A stretch of 64,000 bases of DNA from Cnuibacter physcomitrellae (GTDB taxonomy: Bacteria; Actinomycetota; Actinomycetes; Actinomycetales; Microbacteriaceae), in the NCBI RefSeq assembly GCF_014640535.1, contig NZ_BMHD01000001.1, forward strand, positions 3,523,474 through 3,587,473, in the 5' to 3' direction. Shown here one piece after another: positions 57,120-64,000 of the stretch (positions within the stretch are counted from its first letter, which is position 1; each line of letters opens with the position of its first letter). The notes under the pieces are model-generated. The model saw only the letters and a program-made list of their open reading frames with translations. It made no database searches and was not told where the DNA came from. Position numbers and translations under genes: made by a program.

Positions 57120-57589
57120 TGCCTCGCAAGGGTCCCGCCCCGAAGCGTCCCGTCGTCGCAGACCCGGTCTACGGCGCCCCGGTCGTCAGCCAGCTCGTCA
57201 ACAAGATCCTCCTCGACGGCAAGAAGGCCATCGCCGAGCGCATCGTCTACGAGGCGCTCGAGGGCGTCGCGGCGAAGAACAACCAGGATGCGGTCGCCAC
57301 GCTGAAGAAGGCGCTCGACAACGTGCGCCCCACGCTCGAGGTCAAGTCCCGCCGCGTCGGCGGCTCGACCTACCAGGTCCCGGTCGAGGTCAAGCCTCAC
57401 CGCGCCAACACCCTCGCCCTCCGCTGGCTCACCACCTACGCGAAGGCCCGCCGCGAGAAGACGATGACCGAGCGTCTCACCAACGAGATCCTCGACGCGT
57501 CGAACGGCCTCGGTGCCGCGGTCAAGCGCCGCGAGGACACCCACAAGATGGCCGAGTCGAACAAGGCCTTCGCGCACTACCGCTGGTAG
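57119..57589 (+). CDS. rpsG: 30S ribosomal protein S7
   Basis: A 156-residue 16S rRNA-binding protein of the small subunit head. ATG at 57119 shares one base with the S12 stop. Begins [12 protein letters not shown] and ends with [14 protein letters not shown], the normal family tail. Translational coupling to S12 and a role in feedback regulation of the operon are usual for the family. Confidence 0.99.
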   Translation: MPRKGPAPKRPVVADPVYGAPVVSQLVNKILLDGKKAIAERIVYEALEGVAAKNNQDAVATLKKALDNVRPTLEVKSRRVGGSTYQVPVEVKPHRANTLALRWLTTYAKARREKTMTERLTNEILDASNGLGAAVKRREDTHKMAESNKAFAHYRW

Positions 57590-57604
57590 ACCCCTCTTCC
57601 CGCC

Positions 57605-57637
57605 GGGTGAGCGTCCGGTTCTCCGGACGTCTCACCC
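57605..57637 (+). terminator. Hairpin between rpsG and fusA
   Basis: GGGTGAGCGTCCGG and CCGGACGTCTCACCC pair with one bulged base around a TTCT loop. It lies 16 bases after rpsG and 25 before fusA. Partial termination or a processing site is likely, since fusA has no obvious separate promoter in the 72-base gap. Confidence 0.6.
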
Positions 57638-57661
57638 GTCGTCTTCTGTGAAAGGAAACCC

Positions 57662-59776
57662 GTGGCACAGGACGTGCTCACCGACCTGAACAAGGTCCGC
57701 AACATCGGCATCATGGCCCACATCGATGCCGGCAAGACCACCACGACCGAGCGCATCCTGTTCTACACGGGCATCACGCACAAGATCGGTGAGGTCCACG
57801 ACGGCGCCGCCACGATGGACTGGATGGCGCAGGAGCAGGAGCGCGGCATCACCATCACGTCCGCCGCGACGACGTGCTTCTGGAACAAGAACCAGATCAA
57901 CATCATCGACACCCCCGGTCACGTCGACTTCACCGTCGAGGTGGAGCGCTCGCTCCGCGTGCTCGACGGCGCCGTCGCCGTCTTCGACGGCAAGGAGGGC
58001 GTCGAGCCCCAGTCCGAGACGGTGTGGCGTCAGGCCGACAAGTACAACGTCCCCCGCATCTGCTTCGTCAACAAGATGGACAAGCTGGGCGCCGACTTCT
58101 ACTTCACGGTCGACACGATCATCAACCGCCTCGGCGCGAAGCCGCTGGTCATCCAGCTCCCGATCGGTGCGGAGTCCTCCTTCGAGGGCGTCGTCGACCT
58201 GGTCGAGATGCGTGCGCTGACCTGGCGCGGCGACGCCAAGGGTGACGTCCAGATGGGCGCCAAGTACGAGATCGAGGAGATCCCGGCCGACCTCAAGGAG
58301 AAGGCCGACGAGTACCGTCAGCTCCTCCTCGAGACCGTCGCCGAGACCGACGACGCGCTGCTCGAGAAGTACTTCGGCGGCGAGGAGCTCACGGTCGCCG
58401 AGATCAAGGGCGCGATCCGCAAGCTCACCGTCAACTCCGAGATCTACCCGGTCCTCTGCGGCTCGGCGTTCAAGAACCGTGGTGTGCAGCCGATGCTGGA
58501 CGCCGTGGTCGACTACCTGCCGTCGCCGCTCGACGTGCCCGCCACGCAGGGTCACGACATCCGCGACGAGGAGATCATCGTCGAGCGTCACCCCGACCCG
58601 AAGGACCCGTTCGCGGCCCTCGCGTTCAAGGTGGCCGTGCACCCCTTCTTCGGTCGTCTCACCTACGTCCGCGTGTACTCGGGCCAGCTCGAGTCCGGTG
58701 GCCAGGTCATGAACTCGACCAAGGGCAAGAAGGAGCGCATCGGCAAGATCTTCCAGATGCACTCCAACAAGGAGAACCCGGTCGACTCGGTCACCGCCGG
58801 CCACATCTACGCGGTCATCGGCCTGAAGGACACCACCACCGGTGACACCCTCTCCGACCCGTCGAACCAGATCGTCCTCGAGTCGATGACGTTCCCGGAG
58901 CCGGTGATCGAGGTCGCGATCGAGCCGAAGACCAAGGCCGACCAGGAGAAGCTGGGTGTCGCCATCCAGAAGCTCGCTGAGGAGGACCCGACCTTCCGCA
59001 CGGAGCAGAACCAGGAGACCGGTCAGACGGTCATCAAGGGAATGGGCGAGCTCCACCTCGACATCCTGGTCGACCGCATGAAGCGCGAGTTCAACGTCGA
59101 GGCGAACGTCGGCAAGCCGCAGGTGGCGTACCGCGAGACCATCCGCAAGACGGTCGAGAAGTACGACTACACCCACAAGAAGCAGACGGGTGGCTCGGGC
59201 CAGTTCGCGAAGGTGCAGATCACCATCGCGCCGCTCGAGGTCGAGGCCGACAAGACGTACGAGTTCGAGAACGCCGTCACCGGTGGTCGCGTGCCCCGCG
59301 AGTACATCCCCTCGGTCGACGCCGGCATCCAGGATGCGATGCAGGTCGGCATCCTGGCGGGCTTCCCGATGGTCGGCGTCAAGGCGACGCTGGTCGACGG
59401 TGCCTCGCACGATGTCGACTCGTCCGAGATGGCGTTCAAGATCGCCGGTTCGATGGCCTTCAAGGAGGCTGCGCGCCGCGCGAACCCCGTCCTCCTCGAG
59501 CCGCTCATGGCGGTCGAGGTGCGTACTCCCGAGGAGTACATGGGCGACGTCATCGGCGACCTCAACTCGCGCCGCGGCCAGATCCAGTCGATGGAGGACG
59601 CCAGCGGTGTGAAGGTGGTCCGTGCGAACGTGCCGCTGTCCGAGATGTTCGGCTACATCGGCGACCTCCGGTCGAAGACCTCCGGTCGTGCGGTGTACTC
59701 GATGACCTTCGACAGCTACGCCGAGGTCCCGAAGGCTGTGGCCGACGAGATCGTCCAGAAGAACAAGGGCGAGTAA
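57662..59776 (+). CDS. fusA: Elongation factor G
   Basis: A 704-residue translocase GTPase. G1 [20 protein letters not shown]3 DTPGHVDF, G4 VNKMDKLG; switch residues RGITITSA are intact. Domain IV tip region and C-terminal ...EIVQKNKGE complete the protein. GTG start with AAAGGAAA upstream. Drives tRNA-mRNA movement on the ribosome. Confidence 0.99.
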   Translation: MAQDVLTDLNKVRNIGIMAHIDAGKTTTTERILFYTGITHKIGEVHDGAATMDWMAQEQERGITITSAATTCFWNKNQINIIDTPGHVDFTVEVERSLRVLDGAVAVFDGKEGVEPQSETVWRQADKYNVPRICFVNKMDKLGADFYFTVDTIINRLGAKPLVIQLPIGAESSFEGVVDLVEMRALTWRGDAKGDVQMGAKYEIEEIPADLKEKADEYRQLLLETVAETDDALLEKYFGGEELTVAEIKGAIRKLTVNSEIYPVLCGSAFKNRGVQPMLDAVVDYLPSPLDVPATQGHDIRDEEIIVERHPDPKDPFAALAFKVAVHPFFGRLTYVRVYSGQLESGGQVMNSTKGKKERIGKIFQMHSNKENPVDSVTAGHIYAVIGLKDTTTGDTLSDPSNQIVLESMTFPEPVIEVAIEPKTKADQEKLGVAIQKLAEEDPTFRTEQNQETGQTVIKGMGELHLDILVDRMKREFNVEANVGKPQVAYRETIRKTVEKYDYTHKKQTGGSGQFAKVQITIAPLEVEADKTYEFENAVTGGRVPREYIPSVDAGIQDAMQVGILAGFPMVGVKATLVDGASHDVDSSEMAFKIAGSMAFKEAARRANPVLLEPLMAVEVRTPEEYMGDVIGDLNSRRGQIQSMEDASGVKVVRANVPLSEMFGYIGDLRSKTSGRAVYSMTFDSYAEVPKAVADEIVQKNKGE

Positions 59777-59787
59777 CTCCCGACCCG

Positions 59788-59817
59788 GTTCGAGCGGGCG
59801 TCGCTGCTCGCGTACCA
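59788..59817 (+). promoter_or_regulatory. Possible tuf promoter
   Basis: -35-like TTCGAG (from about 59788), 18-bp spacer and -10-like TACCAT. Hexamers are weak but tuf is often separately transcribed; the position 80-100 bases before tuf is suitable. Confidence 0.35.
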
Positions 59818-59825
59818 TAAATACA

Positions 59826-59868
59826 AACCCCCGCGCATCCGCCGGTCGCAATCCAGTGACCGGGGGTT
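59826..59868 (+). terminator. Hairpin in the fusA-tuf gap
   Basis: AACCCCCG (59826-59833) pairs with CGGGGGTT (59861-59868); an inner stem CCGGTC/GACCGG may form. It sits in the tuf leader if the upstream promoter is real, and so might act as an attenuator rather than a fusA terminator. Confidence 0.5.
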
Positions 59869-59895
59869 ACGCACGAGAGTCCTGAGGAGGACCCA

Positions 59896-61089
59896 GTGGC
59901 TAAGGCCAAGTTCGAGCGGACTAAGCCGCACGTCAACATCGGAACGATCGGTCACGTTGACCACGGCAAGACGACGCTCACCGCGGCGATCTCCAAGGTG
60001 CTTGCTGACAAGTACCCGTCGGCCACGAACGTTCAGCGCGACTTCGCGTCGATCGACTCCGCTCCCGAGGAGCGCCAGCGTGGTATCACGATCAACATCT
60101 CCCACGTCGAGTACGAGACCCCGAAGCGCCACTACGCTCACGTTGACGCCCCGGGTCACGCCGACTACATCAAGAACATGATCACCGGTGCCGCTCAGAT
60201 GGACGGCGCGATCCTCGTGGTCGCCGCCACCGACGGCCCGATGGCTCAGACCCGTGAGCACGTGCTGCTCGCGAAGCAGGTCGGCGTGCCGTACCTGCTG
60301 GTCGCGCTCAACAAGTCCGACATGGTCGACGACGAGGAGATCCTGGAGCTCGTCGAGCTCGAGGTCCGCGAGCTCCTCTCGAGCCAGGACTTCGACGGCG
60401 ACAACGCTCCCGTCGTGCGCGTCTCGGGCCTCAAGGCTCTCGAGGGTGACGAGAAGTGGACGCAGGCCGTCCTCGACCTCATGGACGCCGTCGACGAGTC
60501 CATCCCGGACCCGGTGCGCGACAAGGACAAGCCGTTCCTGATGCCGATCGAGGATGTCTTCACGATCACCGGTCGTGGAACCGTCGTCACCGGCCGCGCC
60601 GAGCGTGGAACCCTCGCCATCAACTCCGAGGTCGAGATCGTCGGCATCCGCCCGACGCAGAAGACCACGGTCACCGGTATCGAGATGTTCCACAAGCAGC
60701 TCGACGAGGCATGGGCCGGCGAGAACTGTGGTCTGCTCCTCCGCGGCACCAAGCGCGAGGACGTGGAGCGCGGTCAGGTCGTCGTGAAGCCGGGTTCGGT
60801 CACGCCGCACACCGAGTTCGAGGGCACCGCGTACATCCTGTCCAAGGACGAGGGTGGCCGTCACAACCCCTTCTACACGAACTACCGCCCGCAGTTCTAC
60901 TTCCGCACCACCGACGTCACCGGCGTCATCACGCTGCCTGAGGGCACCGAGATGGTCATGCCCGGCGACACCACCGACATCTCGGTCGCGCTGATCCAGC
61001 CGATCGCGATGGAGGAGGGCCTCGGCTTCGCGATCCGTGAGGGTGGCCGCACCGTCGGTGCCGGTACCGTCACCAAGATCATCAAGTAG
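59896..61089 (+). CDS. tuf: Elongation factor Tu
   Basis: A 397-residue GTPase delivering aminoacyl-tRNA. G1 [12 protein letters not shown]3 DAPGHADY, G4 NKSDMVDD, and the C-terminal [12 protein letters not shown] are all standard. GTG start with GAGGAGG upstream. Codon choice is more uniform than in the neighbours, as expected for a highly expressed gene. Confidence 0.99.
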   Translation: MAKAKFERTKPHVNIGTIGHVDHGKTTLTAAISKVLADKYPSATNVQRDFASIDSAPEERQRGITINISHVEYETPKRHYAHVDAPGHADYIKNMITGAAQMDGAILVVAATDGPMAQTREHVLLAKQVGVPYLLVALNKSDMVDDEEILELVELEVRELLSSQDFDGDNAPVVRVSGLKALEGDEKWTQAVLDLMDAVDESIPDPVRDKDKPFLMPIEDVFTITGRGTVVTGRAERGTLAINSEVEIVGIRPTQKTTVTGIEMFHKQLDEAWAGENCGLLLRGTKREDVERGQVVVKPGSVTPHTEFEGTAYILSKDEGGRHNPFYTNYRPQFYFRTTDVTGVITLPEGTEMVMPGDTTDISVALIQPIAMEEGLGFAIREGGRTVGAGTVTKIIK

Positions 61090-61105
61090 TCACAGCTCCA
61101 CACAC

Positions 61106-61139
61106 CGAAGGGGTCGGGCCGCAAGGCCCGGCCCCTTCG
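61106..61139 (+). terminator. tuf terminator
   Basis: Perfect 15-bp stem from CGAAGGGG...GGGCC to GGCCC...CCCCTTCG around a GCAA tetraloop, 16 bases past the stop. Strongest terminator of the window. Confidence 0.85.
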
Positions 61140-61203
61140 TGCGTTCCCGCACGGCTAATGCGGCAGCGCTGGCGCGGGGCGAGAATAATGACGACGGCTC
61201 ATC

Positions 61204-61209
61204 TATAAT
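61204..61209 (+). promoter_or_regulatory. Consensus -10 box just before an ATG
   Basis: TATAAT lies 6 bases before the ATG at 61216, so transcription probably starts at the initiation codon (leaderless mRNA). No good -35 is visible 16-18 bases upstream. Confidence 0.6.
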
Positions 61210-61215
61210 GAGGGT

Positions 61216-62199
61216 ATGTCATCTCTTGATCCCTTGACGCCTCAGGTCGTTGGCGCGATTGTCGAGGCCGCATCCCGCCCTGATCTCGAGGAACGAATCC
61301 GAGCGCTGGACGCAGTCGCCGGAAGCGTAGGCGAATCCGTCTCGCTGTGGGCAGCCGTCTCAGATCGCGCAGATCTCGCGGCGTTGGTCGGGGCTCCCGT
61401 GCTCGACTACCTACTCGCCGTCGAACTGGGCAAGACGGGTGACCCTTCTGAATTCATCGAGGCCGCCGTTCGCGCTCTTAGCGGCCCGCCGTTGCCACCG
61501 CAGAGGCATGGAGCGTTCGCGCTGACTGTGGCGACAAGTCTCGTGACCGAGGGGCGGGCTCCGGAAGCTATCCGCCTCCTGCACGATGCTCTTCCGCGGC
61601 TCGATGAGACGGGAGAGATCTGGGACCTCGTCCTTGCGAACGTCACCCTGAGTGATCTGCGACGCGTGACGAGCGCCAGCGGTGCCAGAGAGTCTGCAGA
61701 GGCCGCTCTACAACACGTCTCGTCCCTCGACAATCAGACGGGAGTCATGGCCATGGTCCTCCGTTCCCTCGCCTTAGCTCTCGCCATGGAGGGCGATCCG
61801 CGTGCTCGGAACGCTGTCGAGTCGGCGATTCAGATCGCTGAAGCGGAACAGGACGTCCCTGGCTATTGCGACGGTCACGTCGCGGCGGCTCGAGTGTACG
61901 GCTTGCTCGATGACGGGAAGAAGGCCGTGAAGACAGCTGCTTTCGGGACCAAGCTCGGTCGCAAGCTAGGACTGGATGTGGTGCAGGCCGAGTCCTGGGC
62001 AGTCCTTGCCGCCTCTTACGAGGTCGCCGGCTCGGCCAAGAAGAGCCGTGCCTCATTCGATGAGGCGCTCCGGCAGCTCGATCGCCTGGGCCCGTTCGGT
62101 GCACGCTACGCCGACTACTTGCGACGCCATGGCATCGCCTCCGCTCTGCGGTCGGACAGTCATCTCGTCCCTGGGCGGCTTCCCGCCTTCGCCTTCTGA
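61216..62199 (+). CDS. Helical-repeat protein of unusual composition
   Basis: A 327-residue all-helical protein built of TPR-like pairs (GRAPEAIRLLHDALPRLDE, ESAEAALQHVSSLDN, ARNAVESAIQIAEAEQDV, KKSRASFDEALRQLDRLG). No signal or membrane span. Third-position GC is visibly lower than in all neighbours, with codons such as TCA, CTA, GTA and GCT used freely, which points to recent acquisition. Several actinobacterial abundant helical proteins with effector or toxin-immunity roles look like this, but no family is assigned. Apparently leaderless. Confidence 0.65.
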   Translation: MSSLDPLTPQVVGAIVEAASRPDLEERIRALDAVAGSVGESVSLWAAVSDRADLAALVGAPVLDYLLAVELGKTGDPSEFIEAAVRALSGPPLPPQRHGAFALTVATSLVTEGRAPEAIRLLHDALPRLDETGEIWDLVLANVTLSDLRRVTSASGARESAEAALQHVSSLDNQTGVMAMVLRSLALALAMEGDPRARNAVESAIQIAEAEQDVPGYCDGHVAAARVYGLLDDGKKAVKTAAFGTKLGRKLGLDVVQAESWAVLAASYEVAGSAKKSRASFDEALRQLDRLGPFGARYADYLRRHGIASALRSDSHLVPGRLPAFAF

Positions 62200-62284
62200 C
62201 CACGGCCGGACTTGGGGGTCGGCACGTGAGCAGTTCTGCTCTCCGTCCCGGTGGGCGGCGGGGGAGACCGCTAGCGTCTGAGGC

Positions 62285-62929
62285 GTGAGGGGAACCCATC
62301 GCCACGCGTTCTGGCGGCGCGCATCCGTCACCGCCATCATCTCCGGCGTGCTCGTCGTCGGCACAGTCGCTTCGGCTCAGGCCGCGGCGCCCGCAGATCC
62401 GCCGGCCGAGCCCGTGCTGACGATCCAGGCACCGTCGTCGGCGACCTCGGCGTGGGTCGAGCTCGAGCAGGCCGGTCTCCGAGGCACCGATGTGGTGGTG
62501 CAGGTCGACGCGGGCGCCGGATGGGCCGACGTGGGCATGTCCTCCACCACGTGGGGGCTGCACGGAGAGACCGGGGTGAGGGCGGAGGAGCCGTTCGCCG
62601 TCCGGGTCACGGGCAGCTCCTCGCTGGGTGATCTGCGCACGCCCGATCTGGCCGTCACCCTCCTCGACGCCGAGGGCCACCAGGTCCTCGCCGATCAGGC
62701 ACGGCTGGCGCTGACGCCCGGTGCAGGTGGGATCGACCCCGGCTCCGGCCAGGGAGGCGGTTCAGCCTCCGGCTCCGGCCCTGCGCAGGGCGCGTCCGAC
62801 GCCCTCAGCGCGACCGGCGCGACGGACGTCGTCCCCGCCGCACTCGTCGCGGTGCTCCTCCTCGCCGCGGGCCTGTCCGTCGTCGCAGGGCGGCGAGCCC
62901 GCACCATCCGGGGAAGGGCCTCGACGTGA
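62285..62929 (+). CDS. Secreted protein with sortase-type C-terminus
   Basis: A 214-residue protein. N-terminal signal (ASVTAIISGVLVVGTVASAQA). A beta-rich domain follows (VWVELEQAGLRGTDVVVQVDAG-type segment), then a Gly/Ser-rich linker. The C-terminus has LSATGA, a long hydrophobic span (VVPAALVAVLLLAAGLSVVAG) and RRAR, which is a LPxTG-like sorting signal variant. The protein should be bound to the cell wall by a sortase. GTG start; -10-like TAGCGT ends 7 bases before it, so it may be leaderless. Next gene overlaps. Confidence 0.75.
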   Translation: MRGTHRHAFWRRASVTAIISGVLVVGTVASAQAAAPADPPAEPVLTIQAPSSATSAWVELEQAGLRGTDVVVQVDAGAGWADVGMSSTTWGLHGETGVRAEEPFAVRVTGSSSLGDLRTPDLAVTLLDAEGHQVLADQARLALTPGAGGIDPGSGQGGGSASGSGPAQGASDALSATGATDVVPAALVAVLLLAAGLSVVAGRRARTIRGRAST

Positions 62930-64000
62930 TCCGCTTAAGCAGTCCGCGGTCGCGAGAGAGGGCGCTGTTCACCGGGCTCGCGCTCGTCACCGCCGCGGCC
63001 CTCGCCCTGACGGGCGGAGTGTCCGCTGCCGACGCGGCTCCCGCCGGCCCCGAGATCCCCCCGAGCACCACAGCCTCGTCGGTGGCCTTCACCCCGACAG
63101 ACGCCGACGCGCTGCCGGTCGTCGACTCTGAGATCGGAAGAGGCGGCCGTCTCGCACAGGACCCGTCCACCATCGTCCCGCTCGGGGCGGGCGTGGTCGA
63201 CGCCACCTCCGCACTCATCCGGGTGTCGGTGCTGTCGCCGGCCGTGGATCTGACGGTCTACGCCACGGGAGCCCCTGCGATCCACGCCGCTGCCGGGATC
63301 TCGCAGTCGTCGACCCTCCTCGTCCCCGTCGCCGGGGACGGCGTGGCGCTCTACGCCGACGCCCCGGCGGACGTGCGCATCGAGGTGCTCGCCACCTTCG
63401 GCACCGACACGACCACGCCGGGCGCGACGACCGCGCTGCAACAGCCGGTGACCCGGGCCGAGACGGCGGCAGGACTCGCCGGATCCGTCTTCGGGACGAG
63501 CCCGATCGCCGTCGGACTCGTGGGTGCGGGGGATGTCCCGAGCCTCGATGTCCGAGCGGTCTACGTCACCGTGGACGTGCAGGTCTCCGAAGCCACCATC
63601 CTCCGGTTGGACGGGCAGCACATCCCGATCGGGCAGGGCCGCACGGTCGTGACCACTCTCGTCACGCCCGACGAGGCCGGCCAGACCCTGGCCTCGCTCG
63701 ACTCGGGCAGCGGGTCGCTGCGCCTCGACGTCCGGGGATGGGTCCGCGACACCGCGAGCAACGTCGACCGGGCCAACGTCGAGGGCGGGTTCGTGCCCGC
63801 GAACCGGCCTCGGGTCGAGCTTCCGCACTCCGTCGACGTCACTGACGCGGCCCCGACGCCGATCGACCTCGATCCCCACGCGGATGCCGTCTACACCGTC
63901 GCCCTGGTCACGGCGTCCGCCCCCGGAGGGACGACGATGCTCGACCTCGGCGCGCCCTATCGGGGCCGCGCGCGCGGGATGGTGGTCGACGGCTCGGGCG
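62926..64000 (+). CDS. Secreted protein, 3' end outside the window
   Basis: From the GTG at 62926, which overlaps the previous stop (GTGA), the frame is open for 358 codons to the window edge. The signal peptide runs to about residue 35 (FTGLALVTAAALALTGGVSAADA). The rest is beta-rich and Thr/Ala/Pro-rich with no recognised family. The fourth codon is TTA, a very rare leucine codon in this DNA. Co-transcribed with the sorted surface protein upstream. Confidence 0.75.
   Translation, partial: MIRLSSPRSRERALFTGLALVTAAALALTGGVSAADAAPAGPEIPPSTTASSVAFTPTDADALPVVDSEIGRGGRLAQDPSTIVPLGAGVVDATSALIRVSVLSPAVDLTVYATGAPAIHAAAGISQSSTLLVPVAGDGVALYADAPADVRIEVLATFGTDTTTPGATTALQQPVTRAETAAGLAGSVFGTSPIAVGLVGAGDVPSLDVRAVYVTVDVQVSEATILRLDGQHIPIGQGRTVVTTLVTPDEAGQTLASLDSGSGSLRLDVRGWVRDTASNVDRANVEGGFVPANRPRVELPHSVDVTDAAPTPIDLDPHADAVYTVALVTASAPGGTTMLDLGAPYRGRARGMVVDGSG

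Noticed and set aside
63131-63142. AGATCGGAAGAG, identical to the first 12 bases of a common sequencing adapter
   Set aside because: The next base breaks the match, the stretch is in frame within a coding region with normal codon use on both sides, so it is probably coincidence rather than contamination.

Overview
The window is 64 kb of very GC-rich DNA with strongly GC3-biased codons, frequent GTG and TTG starts, 4-base ATGA/GTGA gene overlaps and several apparently leaderless genes. Gene content points to an actinobacterium, most likely of the Microbacteriaceae: a 1162-residue RpoB, Lhr next to Nei2, a DHFR-ThyA pair, a sulfite-oxidase-like/flavin reductase pair, and ABC sugar importers without their own ATPase. 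The family call is inference; the phylum is safe.

Region 1 (1-3458) holds the 3' end of a large secreted protein with a zinc-peptidase-like N-terminal part and eight tandem ~105-residue repeats, followed by a small lipoprotein.

Region 2 (3580-23207) is a carbohydrate-utilisation island. A forward operon (3649-11353) encodes a sugar ABC importer (lipoprotein binding protein and two permeases), a large unrecognised probable alpha-barrel protein, an RraA-like aldolase, an L-fucose-dehydrogenase-like aldo/keto reductase and an L-fuconolactonase-like amidohydrolase. A reverse unit carries an SGNH hydrolase and a GntR/FCD regulator. A further reverse block carries a secreted beta-helix protein, a DUF2264 protein, a DeoR-HTH/LacI-sensor hybrid regulator and a heparinase II/III-like protein. 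A divergent forward operon carries a 2-hydroxyacid dehydrogenase, a ThuA-like protein and a GH29 alpha-L-fucosidase. Three promoters share a TTATCGAT(A/T)A operator, which ties the units together. My model: the secreted beta-helix enzyme trims a fucosylated, probably uronic-acid-containing glycan outside; the importer takes up oligosaccharides; cytoplasmic enzymes free L-fucose and uronate sugars; L-fucose is oxidised by a non-phosphorylating route. No sulfatase or fuconate dehydratase is visible.

Region 3 (23315-46326) is housekeeping: the sulfite-oxidase-like pair plus a zinc-ribbon protein, DHFR and thymidylate synthase, a HAD phosphatase, a YbaK deacylase, Nei2-Lhr, Nudix-like and YdeI-like proteins, a DEAD-box helicase, two secreted beta-propellers, an SprT-like metalloprotein, a sugar dehydrogenase lipoprotein, a spermidine-synthase-like protein and a DUF817 membrane protein. 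A 126-bp tandem repeat (36481-36799) and a nested inverted repeat (28380-28450) lie in gaps between genes.

Region 4 (46327-61139) is rpoB-rpoC, two membrane proteins, then rpsL-rpsG-fusA-tuf, with clear promoters, long structured leaders and hairpin terminators.

Region 5 (61140-64000) follows tuf: a gene of unusual codon use with an apparently leaderless promoter, a probable sortase substrate, and the 5' part of another secreted protein that runs off the window.
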